26,528 nt of DNA from JASFQI01 sp050115555 (GCA_050115555.1 JASFQI010000021.1:1-26528), one strand, 5' to 3'; shown: positions 1-8,111, counted from the stretch's first letter. Notes: a model not told the origin generated them from the letters alone. Numbers and translations: made by a program.

Positions 1-234
1 CTTGACGAACCCTCTCTGGGCCTGGCCCCCATTGTGGTGGACTCCATCTTTGAGACCATTCGCCAGATCAACACCCAGGGGACCACGATCCTTCTCGTGG
101 AGCAGAACGCTCAGATCGCTCTTCAGCTCTCGAGCCGGGGATACGTGCTCGAGACCGGCGAGATTTCCCTGTCCGACACCTCGGAAAACCTTCTTGCAAA
201 TGAGGAGGTCCGAAAGGCCTACCTCGGCGAGTAG
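1..234 (+). CDS. livF: Branched-chain amino acid ABC transporter ATPase, C-terminal end (LivF-like, partial)
   Basis: Frame 1 is open from the first base and ends at TAG 232-234, giving the last 77 residues of an ABC ATPase. The fragment opens with LDEPSLGLAPIVV, which is the end of Walker B plus the D-loop in the form typical of LivF. It continues through TTILLVEQN, where LivF proteins carry the switch histidine region (here VEQNAQIAL), and ends with RKAYLGE, the usual LivF C-terminus. LivF pairs with LivG to energise high-affinity uptake of leucine, isoleucine and valine, or related acids, at the inner membrane. The other liv genes would lie to the left of the window. The gene converges on the AsmA gene with only 5 nt between stops. 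The subunit call is firm; the substrate is not shown by the sequence. Confidence 0.9.
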   Translation, partial: LDEPSLGLAPIVVDSIFETIRQINTQGTTILLVEQNAQIALQLSSRGYVLETGEISLSDTSENLLANEEVRKAYLGE

Positions 235-239
235 ACGCG

Positions 240-2090
240 TCAGTCCTTTCCCCCGAAAAGCCCTTTGAAGGTGTCCCCGATGGAGCCCGGGAGCTTGAGC
301 ACTCCCTCTCCCACACCCTGCACCCCGTCCTTCACCTTTTCCGGGACGTCCATGGCCCCCTTCCCGAGATCTTCCACGGATCGGCGCAGCATCTTCAATG
401 GCTGAACGCGAACGGATGGATCGGAAATCGGTCCCACGATGCGTACGGAGACGTCGGGCAGGTAGGAAAGGATGACGTCCAGGTCGTAGTCCATGGAGCG
501 TTGTCGCAAGTCCACCTGGCCCTGACCGGCGGCCTGAATCCTTTGGGAATGGAATCGGAGGTCCTGATTGGTCAAAAGTCCCTCGTGTGCCGAGAAGGAA
601 CCATCCAGAGTTTCAAAGGGTGTGGGGCTGTCCGAAACCTGAAAGGGGTTGACTGTAGAGGTCCCCTCCTTTTCGGCGTCCTTTGGGACGCCGAAAAAGG
701 ACACCGTCCCGTTTCGGACGGCAAAGGAGCCCGGCCCGGTGAGATGCGCCAGCCAGGCGTCGGTGTCGAGCCCCCGGGTGCGCATATCCAGGTCGACCTC
801 GGCCGTGCCGGTCATCTTCTCTTCCCCTGCCAGTGCTTGAACCACCGGGCCGACCTGGACCTGTTCGGCTCGAAGGGCCAGGGTAGTCAGTGCCGCCTGG
901 CCGCGGACGTCCAGGGTCGAACGGGCCTCAATTTTCCCCCCGTACAGGGTCGCGTGGACCGGCTCCACCCGAAGGAGACCGTCCCCGGCGTTCACACGAA
1001 CATCTATGTCCTCAAAAATCAGCCTTCGCGCTTGAATCCTTTCCGCCCGAAAACGGCCTTCCAGGTCCAGGGTCCGGAGCACGGATGGGATCTTCGTGGC
1101 CTCGCCTCGGGAATCAGCGGCCTTTGCTGGAGATGGGGCTTTGTCGTTTTTACCGTTCAGGTAGCGGTCGAGATTCAGGTGCGTGATCCGAAGGTCGAAA
1201 GCGGCGGCGGGAAGCGAGATGTCCCGCAGGTCGAACGCGCCCTCCACCTCGGTTTCATCCAGGGAAGCGAGCAGGTCGTTCACCTGAAGCCTGCCTTTAT
1301 CGAGATGCAGATCCAGAGTGGCGGCGAGCTCCAGATCCATCTTCCCGGCGGGGACGTCCTCACCGGAAGCCCGAACCTTGAGACGTGCCTTTCTGGCTGT
1401 GCAGGCCGTGAGGTCTTCGGCCAGGTCCATGAAAGACGAAAACTCGAGAGCGGCTTCCAGCGCGGGCCGAGGGCTTTCCAGAGTAAAGGCCAGATCGATT
1501 TCCGACGTTTTACCCGGGGTCAGACGATCTGCGGTCAGACGGAGCTTGTGCACGCGAAACGAAATCCCGCTCCGGCGGTCGTCAAAATTCACTGAGGCGT
1601 TGCGAAGGGACACACCGGCCACGGAAAGGCCCGGTGGCAGGACCGGCCTTCCGGGAGCCGTTTTCACCGGTACGGTTTTCTCTGCGGGCTCCGAGGGGAA
1701 CGCCCATGTGGTGGTCCCGTCCTCGCGCCGTACCAGGCGCAGGTCCAGGCCCTTCACTGTGAGGCCGGTGATTTCCAGGTGCTTTTTGAGAAGAGGCAGG
1801 AGGCTCACGGACACTCGAAGGCTGGAGGCTTTTGCAAAGGGAGGGCCTTCCATCCCGGCCGGGTTGGACAAGGTCACCCGTTCCAGGATCAGGCCGACCC
1901 TGGGAAAGAGGCAGAGCCTCATGTCGCCTTCAATGGCGAGTTCCCTTCCCGTGCTTTTGCGTACCAGGTCGGCAATGCGACCCTGGTAGTCTTTCGGGTC
2001 CACGAAAAAGAAGATCCCGGCTAGAAGAAGGGCTATAAGCAAGATGAGTGAAACCAGCACGGTAAGAAGCCGTTTGAGCATTCGGGGCAT
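240..2090 (-). CDS. AsmA family protein
   Basis: The 616-residue product has one N-terminal membrane anchor (about residues 7-30, a Leu/Ile/Val/Phe run after MPRMLKR) and then a long periplasmic region. The opening FVDPKDYQGRIADLVRKSTGRELAIEGD is the characteristic start of an AsmA domain, and residues about 330-540 resemble the AsmA C-terminal region, including the phrases LDLEGRFRAERI and VRNGTVSFFGV. AsmA-like proteins are thought to form extended beta-groove structures that help outer-membrane assembly or lipid movement between membranes; a specific role here is inference. Start ATG 2090-2088 has GGAG seven nucleotides upstream. The tail (about 560-616) is a Gly/Lys-rich stretch containing EKVKDGVQGVGEGVLK and may be amphipathic. 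The gene converges with livF and is divergent from the CoA racemase gene. Confidence 0.88.
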   Translation of the reverse strand: MPRMLKRLLTVLVSLILLIALLLAGIFFFVDPKDYQGRIADLVRKSTGRELAIEGDMRLCLFPRVGLILERVTLSNPAGMEGPPFAKASSLRVSVSLLPLLKKHLEITGLTVKGLDLRLVRREDGTTTWAFPSEPAEKTVPVKTAPGRPVLPPGLSVAGVSLRNASVNFDDRRSGISFRVHKLRLTADRLTPGKTSEIDLAFTLESPRPALEAALEFSSFMDLAEDLTACTARKARLKVRASGEDVPAGKMDLELAATLDLHLDKGRLQVNDLLASLDETEVEGAFDLRDISLPAAAFDLRITHLNLDRYLNGKNDKAPSPAKAADSRGEATKIPSVLRTLDLEGRFRAERIQARRLIFEDIDVRVNAGDGLLRVEPVHATLYGGKIEARSTLDVRGQAALTTLALRAEQVQVGPVVQALAGEEKMTGTAEVDLDMRTRGLDTDAWLAHLTGPGSFAVRNGTVSFFGVPKDAEKEGTSTVNPFQVSDSPTPFETLDGSFSAHEGLLTNQDLRFHSQRIQAAGQGQVDLRQRSMDYDLDVILSYLPDVSVRIVGPISDPSVRVQPLKMLRRSVEDLGKGAMDVPEKVKDGVQGVGEGVLKLPGSIGDTFKGLFGGKD

Positions 2091-2140
2091 GGCATGACTC
2101 CGACGTGGGTGACAGAAGAGGAACAGCCGCTGGAAGGGCT

Positions 2141-2169
2141 ATTGTGCGGCAAAGGAGAGTTGGAGTCAA
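2141..2169 (-). promoter_or_regulatory. Candidate sigma70-type promoter for the AsmA gene
   Basis: On the minus strand a TTGACT box (2169-2164) and a CACAAT box (2146-2141) are separated by 17 nt. This predicts a start near 2134 and a leader of about 45 nt before ATG 2090. The -10 box matches the consensus at four of six positions, so this is a candidate only. Confidence 0.35.
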
Positions 2170-2190
2170 TGGATCGCAGGGGGATCGGGA

Positions 2191-2276
2191 AAGGATTCAA
2201 GGGGGTAAGGGATTAGGAGTACAGGGTAAAGGGTACAGGGATAAGGATTCAGGGGTAAGGGAAAAAGGGTCTTCAG
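2191..2276 (+). repeat. G-rich degenerate repeat tract in a divergent intergenic region
   Basis: The intergenic stretch 2091-2447 holds no gene. Within it the plus strand is almost free of C and built from reiterated GGGTAAGG/GGGATTAGG-like words. AAGGATTCA followed by a G-run and TAAGGGA occurs at 2191-2212 and again at 2243-2262. GTACAGGG occurs at 2219-2226 and at 2233-2240, a 14-nt period. At least four runs of three or more G in a short span give G-quadruplex potential on the plus strand. It lies between two divergent start codons, so a regulatory or structural effect on either gene is conceivable but not shown. Confidence 0.7.
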
Positions 2277-2360
2277 AATTACGAAGGAGGATAAAGGAAA
2301 GGGGAACTGAGATCTGCAACGATCGAGGGAAGACGAGAATCAAACACAAAAGACCCCGGG

Positions 2361-2389
2361 TTGCATTCCAACGGAGGGGCCGCTATCAT
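2361..2389 (+). promoter_or_regulatory. Candidate promoter for the CoA racemase gene
   Basis: TTGCAT (2361-2366) and TATCAT (2384-2389) are spaced by 17 nt, about 60 nt before ATG 2448. The -10 box matches five of six consensus positions; the -35 box is weak. Confidence 0.4.
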
Positions 2390-2447
2390 TCTGAAGGAGT
2401 CGAGGTGGATGAGCGGCAGGTCATTCCGGGAACGGGAGGAGAAAGAC

Positions 2448-3590
2448 ATGCGACCTCTGGACGGCATTCACGTGATCGAGATGGCAGGGCTCGCTCCCTC
2501 GCCTTTTTGCGGCATGGTTCTCGCGGACTTCGGGGCCTCCGTTACCGTGGTGGATCGCCTCAGCCGGGGGGCTCCGGAAATCCCCAATGTGATGGAACGA
2601 AACCCCTTTGACCGGGGGAAGCGGTCCATAAGGATCAACCTCAAGGAGCCCAGGGGCGTGGATATTGTCCGGGAGATGAGCCGCAGGGCGGATGTCCTGC
2701 TGGAACCCTATCGACCCGGGGTGATGGAAAAGCTCGGTCTGGGCCCGCAGGAGGTCCTTACGGACAACCCGCGCCTGGTCTACGCGCGGCTTACCGGCTG
2801 GGGCCAGGACGGCCCGTATGCGTCCACGGCCGGACACGATATCGACTACATTGCAATCGCCGGGGCACTCTCCCTGTTTCAGAGAACCGGGGAGCTACCC
2901 CTGCCCCCTTCCAACGTGCTTGGAGATTTTGCAGGCGGAGGGCTCTCCTGTGCCCTGGGGGTCCTGATGGCGCTGTTCGCGCGGGAGCGGTCAGGAAAGG
3001 GGCAGGTGGTGGACGCCGCCATGGTGGACGGGGCCTCGTATCTGTGTATGCAGTTTTACGGCCTGCTGGCCAACGGGCTCATGAGCCTGGACATCGGGAC
3101 GAACATGCTGGACAGTGGCGCCCCCTACTATCAGACCTACGAAACCAAGGACGGCGGGTACATGGCCGTGGGGGCCATTGAGGGGCGTTTCTACCGGGAG
3201 CTGCTGGATGGTCTGGGGCTCGATTCCGAGGAACTTCCACAACAGAACGACAAAAGCCGGTGGCCCGAGATTCAAGCCCGGTTCGCCGAGGTGTTTCGAA
3301 GCCGGACCCGGGACGAATGGACCCTGCTCTTCGAGGGCCGGGACGCCTGTGTGAGCCCGGTGCTGGGTCTGGACGAAGTAGAGGCGAACCCGCACCATCG
3401 GGCGCGTGGGTCCATGGTCCGCCTGGACGGCATGATCCAGCCGAGCCCCGCACCGAGACTTTCGCACACGCCGGGCCGGGCTGAAAGCCCGGGCCGGCCG
3501 AGAGGAACCGAGACCCGGGAGGTGCTGGAGTCGCTGGATTTGACCGCGAGCCAAGTCGAGGGCCTTTTTCAACAGGGGATCGTGGAGTAG
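2448..3590 (+). CDS. Alpha-methylacyl-CoA racemase-like CaiB/BaiF family protein
   Basis: The 380-residue product opens with MRPLDGIHVIEMAGLAPSPF, as in class III CoA-transferase family proteins, but its active-site pattern is that of 2-methylacyl-CoA racemases. His130 (STAGHDIDY), Asp160 (VLGDFAGGG) and Glu245 (VGAIEGRFY) have the same spacing as the His/Asp/Glu set I recall for the mycobacterial racemase MCR (126/156/241). Racemases of this type interconvert R and S 2-methylacyl-CoA esters by 1,1-proton transfer, which lets branched-chain acids enter beta-oxidation. Start ATG 2448 has GGGAGG at 2434-2439. The frame runs open to 2361, but the extra 29 residues lie before the conserved N-terminus. 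Only 51 nt separate it from the radical SAM gene, so the two may be co-transcribed. A CoA-transferase function is the less likely alternative. Confidence 0.87.
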   Translation: MRPLDGIHVIEMAGLAPSPFCGMVLADFGASVTVVDRLSRGAPEIPNVMERNPFDRGKRSIRINLKEPRGVDIVREMSRRADVLLEPYRPGVMEKLGLGPQEVLTDNPRLVYARLTGWGQDGPYASTAGHDIDYIAIAGALSLFQRTGELPLPPSNVLGDFAGGGLSCALGVLMALFARERSGKGQVVDAAMVDGASYLCMQFYGLLANGLMSLDIGTNMLDSGAPYYQTYETKDGGYMAVGAIEGRFYRELLDGLGLDSEELPQQNDKSRWPEIQARFAEVFRSRTRDEWTLLFEGRDACVSPVLGLDEVEANPHHRARGSMVRLDGMIQPSPAPRLSHTPGRAESPGRPRGTETREVLESLDLTASQVEGLFQQGIVE

Positions 3591-3641
3591 GGTTCGGGAC
3601 GTCGGTCAAAACTGAAACACGACCCATCGAAAGCGCATACT

Positions 3642-5324
3642 TTGAACGTCCTTCTCGTCTATCCTCCCGTGCTTCAAGAGCGTGTCCACCAGGAAGAGGT
3701 GGCGGTTCCGCCCATAGGGCTCTATTACGTAGGCGCCCTGCTTCGGGAGAACGGCCATGACGTCGAGATCCTGAATGCGCATGCCTTGGGGGAGCGCCCC
3801 GGGGATGTGGAGGACGCCCTGATCAGGGTGAGGCCCGACGTGGTCGGCTTCTCCGTGCTTCATGCCAACCGTTGGGGGGCCCTGGACCTGGCGCGACTGG
3901 CCAAAAGGGTCGTCCCCGGCGTGCAGGTGGTGTTCGGCGGGGTGGGCACCACCTTCCTCTGGGAGCAGCTCCTGGCGCACACGGGTGTTGTGGACTATGT
4001 GGTGCGGGGGGAAGGGGAGCGTACCTTTCTCGAACTTGTCGGACACCTCGAAAGGGGCGAGGATTCGCTTCCCGGGCATATTCACGGCCTGGCGTTTCTA
4101 AAGCACGGGCATCCCTTCAAAACGCCGGACGCCCCCCGTATCAAGGACCTGGACTCCCTTCCGAACCCGGCCAAGTACTTCACCTACCAGCACGTGGCTG
4201 CCACGCGCGGCTGTGCCATGAACTGCGCGTTCTGCGGGTCCCCGCTTTTCTGGGGACGAACCGTGCGGGCGCATTCGCCCGGCTATTTCGTAGAGCAGCT
4301 GGAGCTTCTTTATCTACGAGGCGTCCGCTTCTTCTTCTTTTCGGATGACACCTTTACGGCCGACCGGACCCGGGTCCTGGAGATCTGCCGCCGAATCCTG
4401 GACCGGGGCCTTGCCATCACCTGGTTTGCCATCGCCCGCGTGGATCATGTGGATGAGGAGATGCTTCGATGGATGCGGCGGGCCGGCTGCATCCAGATCA
4501 GCTACGGCGTGGAGAGCGGTTCCCCGGCAATTCGAAAGCGCCTGAACAAGCCCCTGCGTGCAGAGAAGATTCGGAGGGCCTTCTCCCTCACGCGCCGATT
4601 CGGTATCCTCCCCAGGGCCTACTTTATTTACGGTTGCCCGGGGGAGACGCGGGAGACCGTTGAAGAAACGCTGGCGCTTCTCCATGAAATCCAGCCGCTC
4701 GCCGCCATCTTTTACATCCTGGACGTATTTCCAGGCACCGCCCTTTGCGAGGAGATGAAGAGGGAAGGAAGGCTCACGGAAGACGTGTGGCTGGATCGGA
4801 TCGAGGGGGTTCCGTACTTTGAGTTGGATCCGTGCATCACACAGGACGCGGTTCTGGGATGGGGCGAAACGCTACGAGACGGGTTTCACCAGGAGGTAGG
4901 CGGGTTTGCCGCGTCGCTGGAGCTCACGGACGAGCCGGGGTTCGAGACCCTGAATGCGGATTTCTGCTCACGGCTGGGCATGACGTTCAGTCATGGTGAC
5001 TACGCTCGGATCGAGGCCATTCCGGACGCGGACCACGTGGCCGAGACGCTTTACCGGTACGCGCTGGCATTCCATCCGGATCATCGGGCATACCTCGGGC
5101 TCGCCATCCTTTGCCAGAAACAGGGGGACTACGTCGAGGCGGTCCGGTTGCTCGAGAAAGGGATTTCCTCCTACCCGGACAGCGAACCCCTGAATGTCTG
5201 CCTCGGAGTAAGCTACATGAACCTGGGAAGGTTTCGTGAGGCCCTGGACGTATTTTCGAGATTTGAGGGATCTGCGGATGCGGAGCGGTATGCCGCCTCC
5301 TGTCGGGAGGCCCTGGGCCTATAG
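3642..5324 (+). CDS. B12-binding domain radical SAM protein with C-terminal TPR repeats
   Basis: The 560-residue product has three parts. Residues 1-140 form a cobalamin-binding-type Rossmann domain (MNVLLVYPPV, then RENGHDVEILNA and PDVVGFSV). Residues about 180-400 form a radical SAM core with the 4Fe-4S motif C191-x3-C195-x2-C198. Residues about 465-555 form two or more TPR-like helical pairs (AYLGLAILCQKQGDYVEAVRLLEKG; LNVCLGVSYMNLGRFREALDVF). Family members methylate, rearrange or cyclise poorly reactive carbons in lipids, tetrapyrroles or natural products; the substrate cannot be read here. The start is TTG 3642, where the conserved N-terminus begins, without a strong ribosome site. The DxHxxG cobalamin-ligand motif is not obvious, which is common in this family. 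The C-terminal TPR may bind a protein partner. The stop overlaps the convergent hydrolase gene by 6 nt. Confidence 0.88.
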   Translation: MNVLLVYPPVLQERVHQEEVAVPPIGLYYVGALLRENGHDVEILNAHALGERPGDVEDALIRVRPDVVGFSVLHANRWGALDLARLAKRVVPGVQVVFGGVGTTFLWEQLLAHTGVVDYVVRGEGERTFLELVGHLERGEDSLPGHIHGLAFLKHGHPFKTPDAPRIKDLDSLPNPAKYFTYQHVAATRGCAMNCAFCGSPLFWGRTVRAHSPGYFVEQLELLYLRGVRFFFFSDDTFTADRTRVLEICRRILDRGLAITWFAIARVDHVDEEMLRWMRRAGCIQISYGVESGSPAIRKRLNKPLRAEKIRRAFSLTRRFGILPRAYFIYGCPGETRETVEETLALLHEIQPLAAIFYILDVFPGTALCEEMKREGRLTEDVWLDRIEGVPYFELDPCITQDAVLGWGETLRDGFHQEVGGFAASLELTDEPGFETLNADFCSRLGMTFSHGDYARIEAIPDADHVAETLYRYALAFHPDHRAYLGLAILCQKQGDYVEAVRLLEKGISSYPDSEPLNVCLGVSYMNLGRFREALDVFSRFEGSADAERYAASCREALGL

Positions 5325-6275
5325 CTCCAGGACCATGCCGTCCCATGCGATGCTGACGCGAAAATCCGATTCATGCTGGAGGAGTCGCGAGAGCTTTTGC
5401 GTGTCGCTCAGGAGTCTTTCCAACTCCCTGTCCGTGGAGTTGGGGTCCTGATGGTAGAGGACCAGGTGCCGAACGCCCGCCTTTTGCGCCATCTCCACAC
5501 CGATCAGGTTGTTGGAGTGCCCCCAGTCTTCCTTGACCGTGCAGGCGTCTGCGAAGGTGTATTGCGCGTCAAAGATAAGGAGGTCCGCTCCCTGGAAGAA
5601 GTCCGTGAACGGAGACATATCCTCTTCCTGGTTGTTTTTGTGCTCAGCGTCCGTGGAGTAGACCATCACGGTTCCGTTTCGTTCCAGACGGTAGCCGAAG
5701 GACTTTCCTGGATGGTTCTGCTCCTTGGGTGTGACCCGGAAGCCTGCGATCTCGGTCTCCTGATCGGGTGTCAGGGTGACAAAGCGCACATCCGAGGCGA
5801 GGTGGGAAAAATCCACAGGAAAAAAGGGCTCGCTCTGCTGAATGGAAAAGGCCTTTTCCAGATCCGAATGGCATCCGTACAGGATAATTCGGTATCCCGG
5901 AAGCAAGGCCGGGACAAAGAAGGGGAATCCCTGGATGTGGTCCCAATGGAGGTGGCTCAGGAGCAGGTGGAATTCGCGGGGGCGGACGCGTTCATCCAGC
6001 CCCATGATGTGATTGCCGAAATCCCGCAGGCCGGAGCCGGCATCGCAGAGAAGGAACCGATCCCCATCCCGGAACTCCACGCACGAGGTGTTTGTTCCGT
6101 AGGTCGCCCGGCAATGAAACGGAAGGTGGTTGTCCATGAAGGCGTCGAGATCGTCTTCCGGACTCAGGCCCTTGTCGGCCGCTGTTTCAAGCGCTTCGCG
6201 CACCTTTTCGCGTACAAGAGACGCAGAAAGGGAAGCGGGCAGGGACCCCCGGGTCCCCCAGAAACGCACTTCCAT
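5319..6275 (-). CDS. Metallo-beta-lactamase-fold hydrolase
   Basis: The 318-residue product carries the HxHxDH signature at His108, His110, Asp112, His113 (LLSHLHWDHIQG). Further metal-ligand candidates are His188 (EQNHPG), Asp209 (YSTDAEH) and His275 (YHQDP). The opening VRFWGTRGSLP and the TYGTNTSCVEFRDG segment are typical of the RNase Z/PhnP-like phosphodiesterase branch rather than true beta-lactamases, so a phosphodiester or cyclic nucleotide substrate is plausible but unproven. An inserted helical segment (about 20-50) separates the first strand from the TNTS motif. The ATG at 6275 has an AATGAGG-type ribosome site five to six nucleotides upstream. It is transcribed opposite to the radical SAM gene with a 6-nt tail overlap and has its own strong promoter. 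Confidence 0.88.
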   Translation of the reverse strand: MEVRFWGTRGSLPASLSASLVREKVREALETAADKGLSPEDDLDAFMDNHLPFHCRATYGTNTSCVEFRDGDRFLLCDAGSGLRDFGNHIMGLDERVRPREFHLLLSHLHWDHIQGFPFFVPALLPGYRIILYGCHSDLEKAFSIQQSEPFFPVDFSHLASDVRFVTLTPDQETEIAGFRVTPKEQNHPGKSFGYRLERNGTVMVYSTDAEHKNNQEEDMSPFTDFFQGADLLIFDAQYTFADACTVKEDWGHSNNLIGVEMAQKAGVRHLVLYHQDPNSTDRELERLLSDTQKLSRLLQHESDFRVSIAWDGMVLEL

Positions 6276-6381
6276 AACGACCTCATTCCGAGGGGTGGAT
6301 TCATTCCGGTGGGCCGGTCCTCCCCTCCCCCCGTTTTACAGGGACGGCAAGGTGTCGATTCCATGTCTCCAAAGAGAAGAC

Positions 6382-6410
6382 AGTATAATGAAACGGTATT
6401 TTGCTGTCAA
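6382..6410 (-). promoter_or_regulatory. Near-consensus sigma70 promoter for the MBL-fold hydrolase
   Basis: On the minus strand TTGACA (6410-6405) and TATACT (6387-6382) are separated by exactly 17 nt. The -35 box is perfect and the -10 box has five of six matches. It sits in a locally AT-rich island (about 6380-6450) that contrasts with the GC-rich surroundings. The predicted start is near 6375, giving a leader of about 100 nt before the ATG at 6275. This is the best promoter in the window. Confidence 0.75.
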
Positions 6411-6535
6411 AACTTTAACGAATTTTAGTTGAATCGTAAAAAGCTTTGAATCCTGAGATTTGCCCCTGTGCTCGCAAACGGCTGGAGGAAAGCCAACAGC
6501 AGTCGATCAGGTTATCGCGAGACCGCAATCTTGCC

Positions 6536-8071
6536 TCACCTAGGACGAATCCCGCCGCGAACCGGTCCGACGGCCACCAGGTACAGGAGACGGGCCGTGA
6601 CATCCAACCCGAGGAGATCCGCAACCTCCCGGTCATAAAACGCGCCGATTCCGCAGCAACCCAGCCCCAGGGCCGTTGCTGCGAGGTAGACGCGATGGCC
6701 CAGCCTGCCGGCAGCGGTCATGGCGTAGCGGTAGCCGCGAGCACCCCAGGTGCGGTCCAGGGATGCCAGGTCGGCCAGGAAGAGCACGTGGACGGAAGCG
6801 CCTGCAAGCCAGGCCTGGTCCAGGCAGCACCGGGCCATACGCGTGGTAAACGACCCCTCCGTGACCAAGCCGATGCGTTCTGAAACAGGGTCCAGGAGGT
6901 GGAGTCCGTCTTCCATGCCCTGTACTTGAGCCACGAGAAAGCCCGTGGCCACGGCTGTATGCATGCCCGGCCCGTCCGCAGGCTCCCCTTGGGTGCCTTC
7001 ACAGAGGCATTGCGCAAGGCAGTCAAATGTATCCCGGCCCAAGGGTTCCCGGGAGAAATTGCGCCGTGAGCGCCGCAGGAAGAGGGTGTCTGGGTAGGAC
7101 CGGTCCTCGGGCCAGGATGGGGACGAGGCGATAGGAGTCCACGCAATCGATTGGAGGTCCAGGTGATCGAGCATGCTTCCTGTTGAGGATGGAGCCGATT
7201 CGGGCCTCTTCATGCCGGTCTCGTGAATCGTGCGAATGGCGGGGTAGTCCTGCTCCCGCCCGCTCACCCGGCTTGCCTCCAGGACAGCGGGGGGAAGCTC
7301 GGGGAGGTCTACAGGACCAGTCTTCACAGGCGCTTGCTCCCTTGTTCCTTCAAAGACGCCCACGGCGGCCAGTGCGACCTCCCGCCGGGGATCCAGTCCG
7401 AGCAGGCGCTCTACGCCAGCGTCGTCGAAATCCAGGGAAACGATTCCTGAACGTCCCGTGGCGTGGAGGGCCAGGGTCAGGCTTTCCAGGACGTGGCCCG
7501 TGTCCAGGAGGTGGTAGCGGTAGGAGCGGTCCCGGTACTTCCATGCGCTTCGAAAAAAGATGGCCGTGAGAAACACTACCAGGCTAGGAGCTTGCCTTTG
7601 GTGGAGATCGAGCACTGCCCCCACGGCCGGCAGAAGATCCCCCAGGCGCAGGCAACGCAGGCTGTGCTCGAGTGGAGAAACGTGGTAGAGACCGTCCTCG
7701 ACGTCCGAGAGATCGCGGAAGGCCGCATAGATCTCCGTGGGATAGAGCGCGCCGGCCGACGGCACGCTTCGAAGGGGGTGATCGCCTCCTCCTTGCCTGA
7801 GCCGGGCCGTCACGGTACACGTGAGGGCAAGAAGGGTCGAGAGGTCCGCTGCGTTCGATATAGAGGATGCGCTCCCGTTTTTACACAGGCCCAGGAGCAC
7901 GTCCGAGGCGGTTCGATTTGGCAGGCTCGGGTTCCGCGGCAAGGGAAGGACCTCCAAACCGGAATATGTCTTGAGCTGGGTCGGTACGTTGGCCCAGTCC
8001 AGGAAATGGGGCGTCATGGCATTCCGGTCGTAGCTCGTATGGTGGTGATAGCCTTCGGCCGTGGGTTCCAC
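6536..8071 (-). CDS. SagB/ThcOx family double-nitroreductase-domain dehydrogenase
   Basis: The product is 511 residues from GTG 8071, which has AAAGGGAAG just upstream. It begins with YHHHTSYDR and FLDWANVPTQLKTY, the usual N-terminus of SagB/ThcOx proteins. The first FMN-binding nitroreductase domain includes SVPSAGALYPTEIY (about 102-115); the second runs from about 330 (FLRRSRRNF) to the end and includes GLGLGCCGIGAFYD (about 467-480). Relatives oxidise azoline rings to azoles in thiazole/oxazole peptides, but many stand-alone copies have no known substrate. No precursor peptide, cyclodehydratase or YcaO gene is visible nearby, so a peptide-maturation role is not supported. The frame is open to an ATG at 8161, but those 30 codons are antisense to a dispersed repeat and are excluded. 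Confidence 0.85.
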   Translation of the reverse strand: MEPTAEGYHHHTSYDRNAMTPHFLDWANVPTQLKTYSGLEVLPLPRNPSLPNRTASDVLLGLCKNGSASSISNAADLSTLLALTCTVTARLRQGGGDHPLRSVPSAGALYPTEIYAAFRDLSDVEDGLYHVSPLEHSLRCLRLGDLLPAVGAVLDLHQRQAPSLVVFLTAIFFRSAWKYRDRSYRYHLLDTGHVLESLTLALHATGRSGIVSLDFDDAGVERLLGLDPRREVALAAVGVFEGTREQAPVKTGPVDLPELPPAVLEASRVSGREQDYPAIRTIHETGMKRPESAPSSTGSMLDHLDLQSIAWTPIASSPSWPEDRSYPDTLFLRRSRRNFSREPLGRDTFDCLAQCLCEGTQGEPADGPGMHTAVATGFLVAQVQGMEDGLHLLDPVSERIGLVTEGSFTTRMARCCLDQAWLAGASVHVLFLADLASLDRTWGARGYRYAMTAAGRLGHRVYLAATALGLGCCGIGAFYDREVADLLGLDVTARLLYLVAVGPVRGGIRPR

Positions 8072-8111
8072 GGGCTTCCCTTTCTTTGTTGATTGTGGCT
8101 CGTGAGTAAAG

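Noticed and set aside
501..1595. 364-codon open frame on the plus strand
   Set aside because: It is antisense to the AsmA gene, has no recognisable domain, and reflects the high GC content.
6245..6257. ACCCCCGGGTCCC shared with the region near 8355
   Set aside because: It is short, GC-rich and inside coding sequence at one site; no flanking similarity, so chance is enough.
6384..6389. Perfect TATAAT on the plus strand
   Set aside because: No plus-strand -35 box at the right distance and no plus-strand gene follows; the same bases belong to the minus-strand promoter of the MBL gene.
5373..6428. 351-codon plus-strand frame antisense to the MBL-fold gene
   Set aside because: The minus strand encodes the complete HxHxDH hydrolase with a good start; the plus-strand product has no family features.
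6536..8071. A thiazole/oxazole peptide biosynthesis cluster around the SagB-like gene
   Set aside because: No precursor peptide, YcaO, cyclodehydratase or exporter gene in the adjacent sequence.
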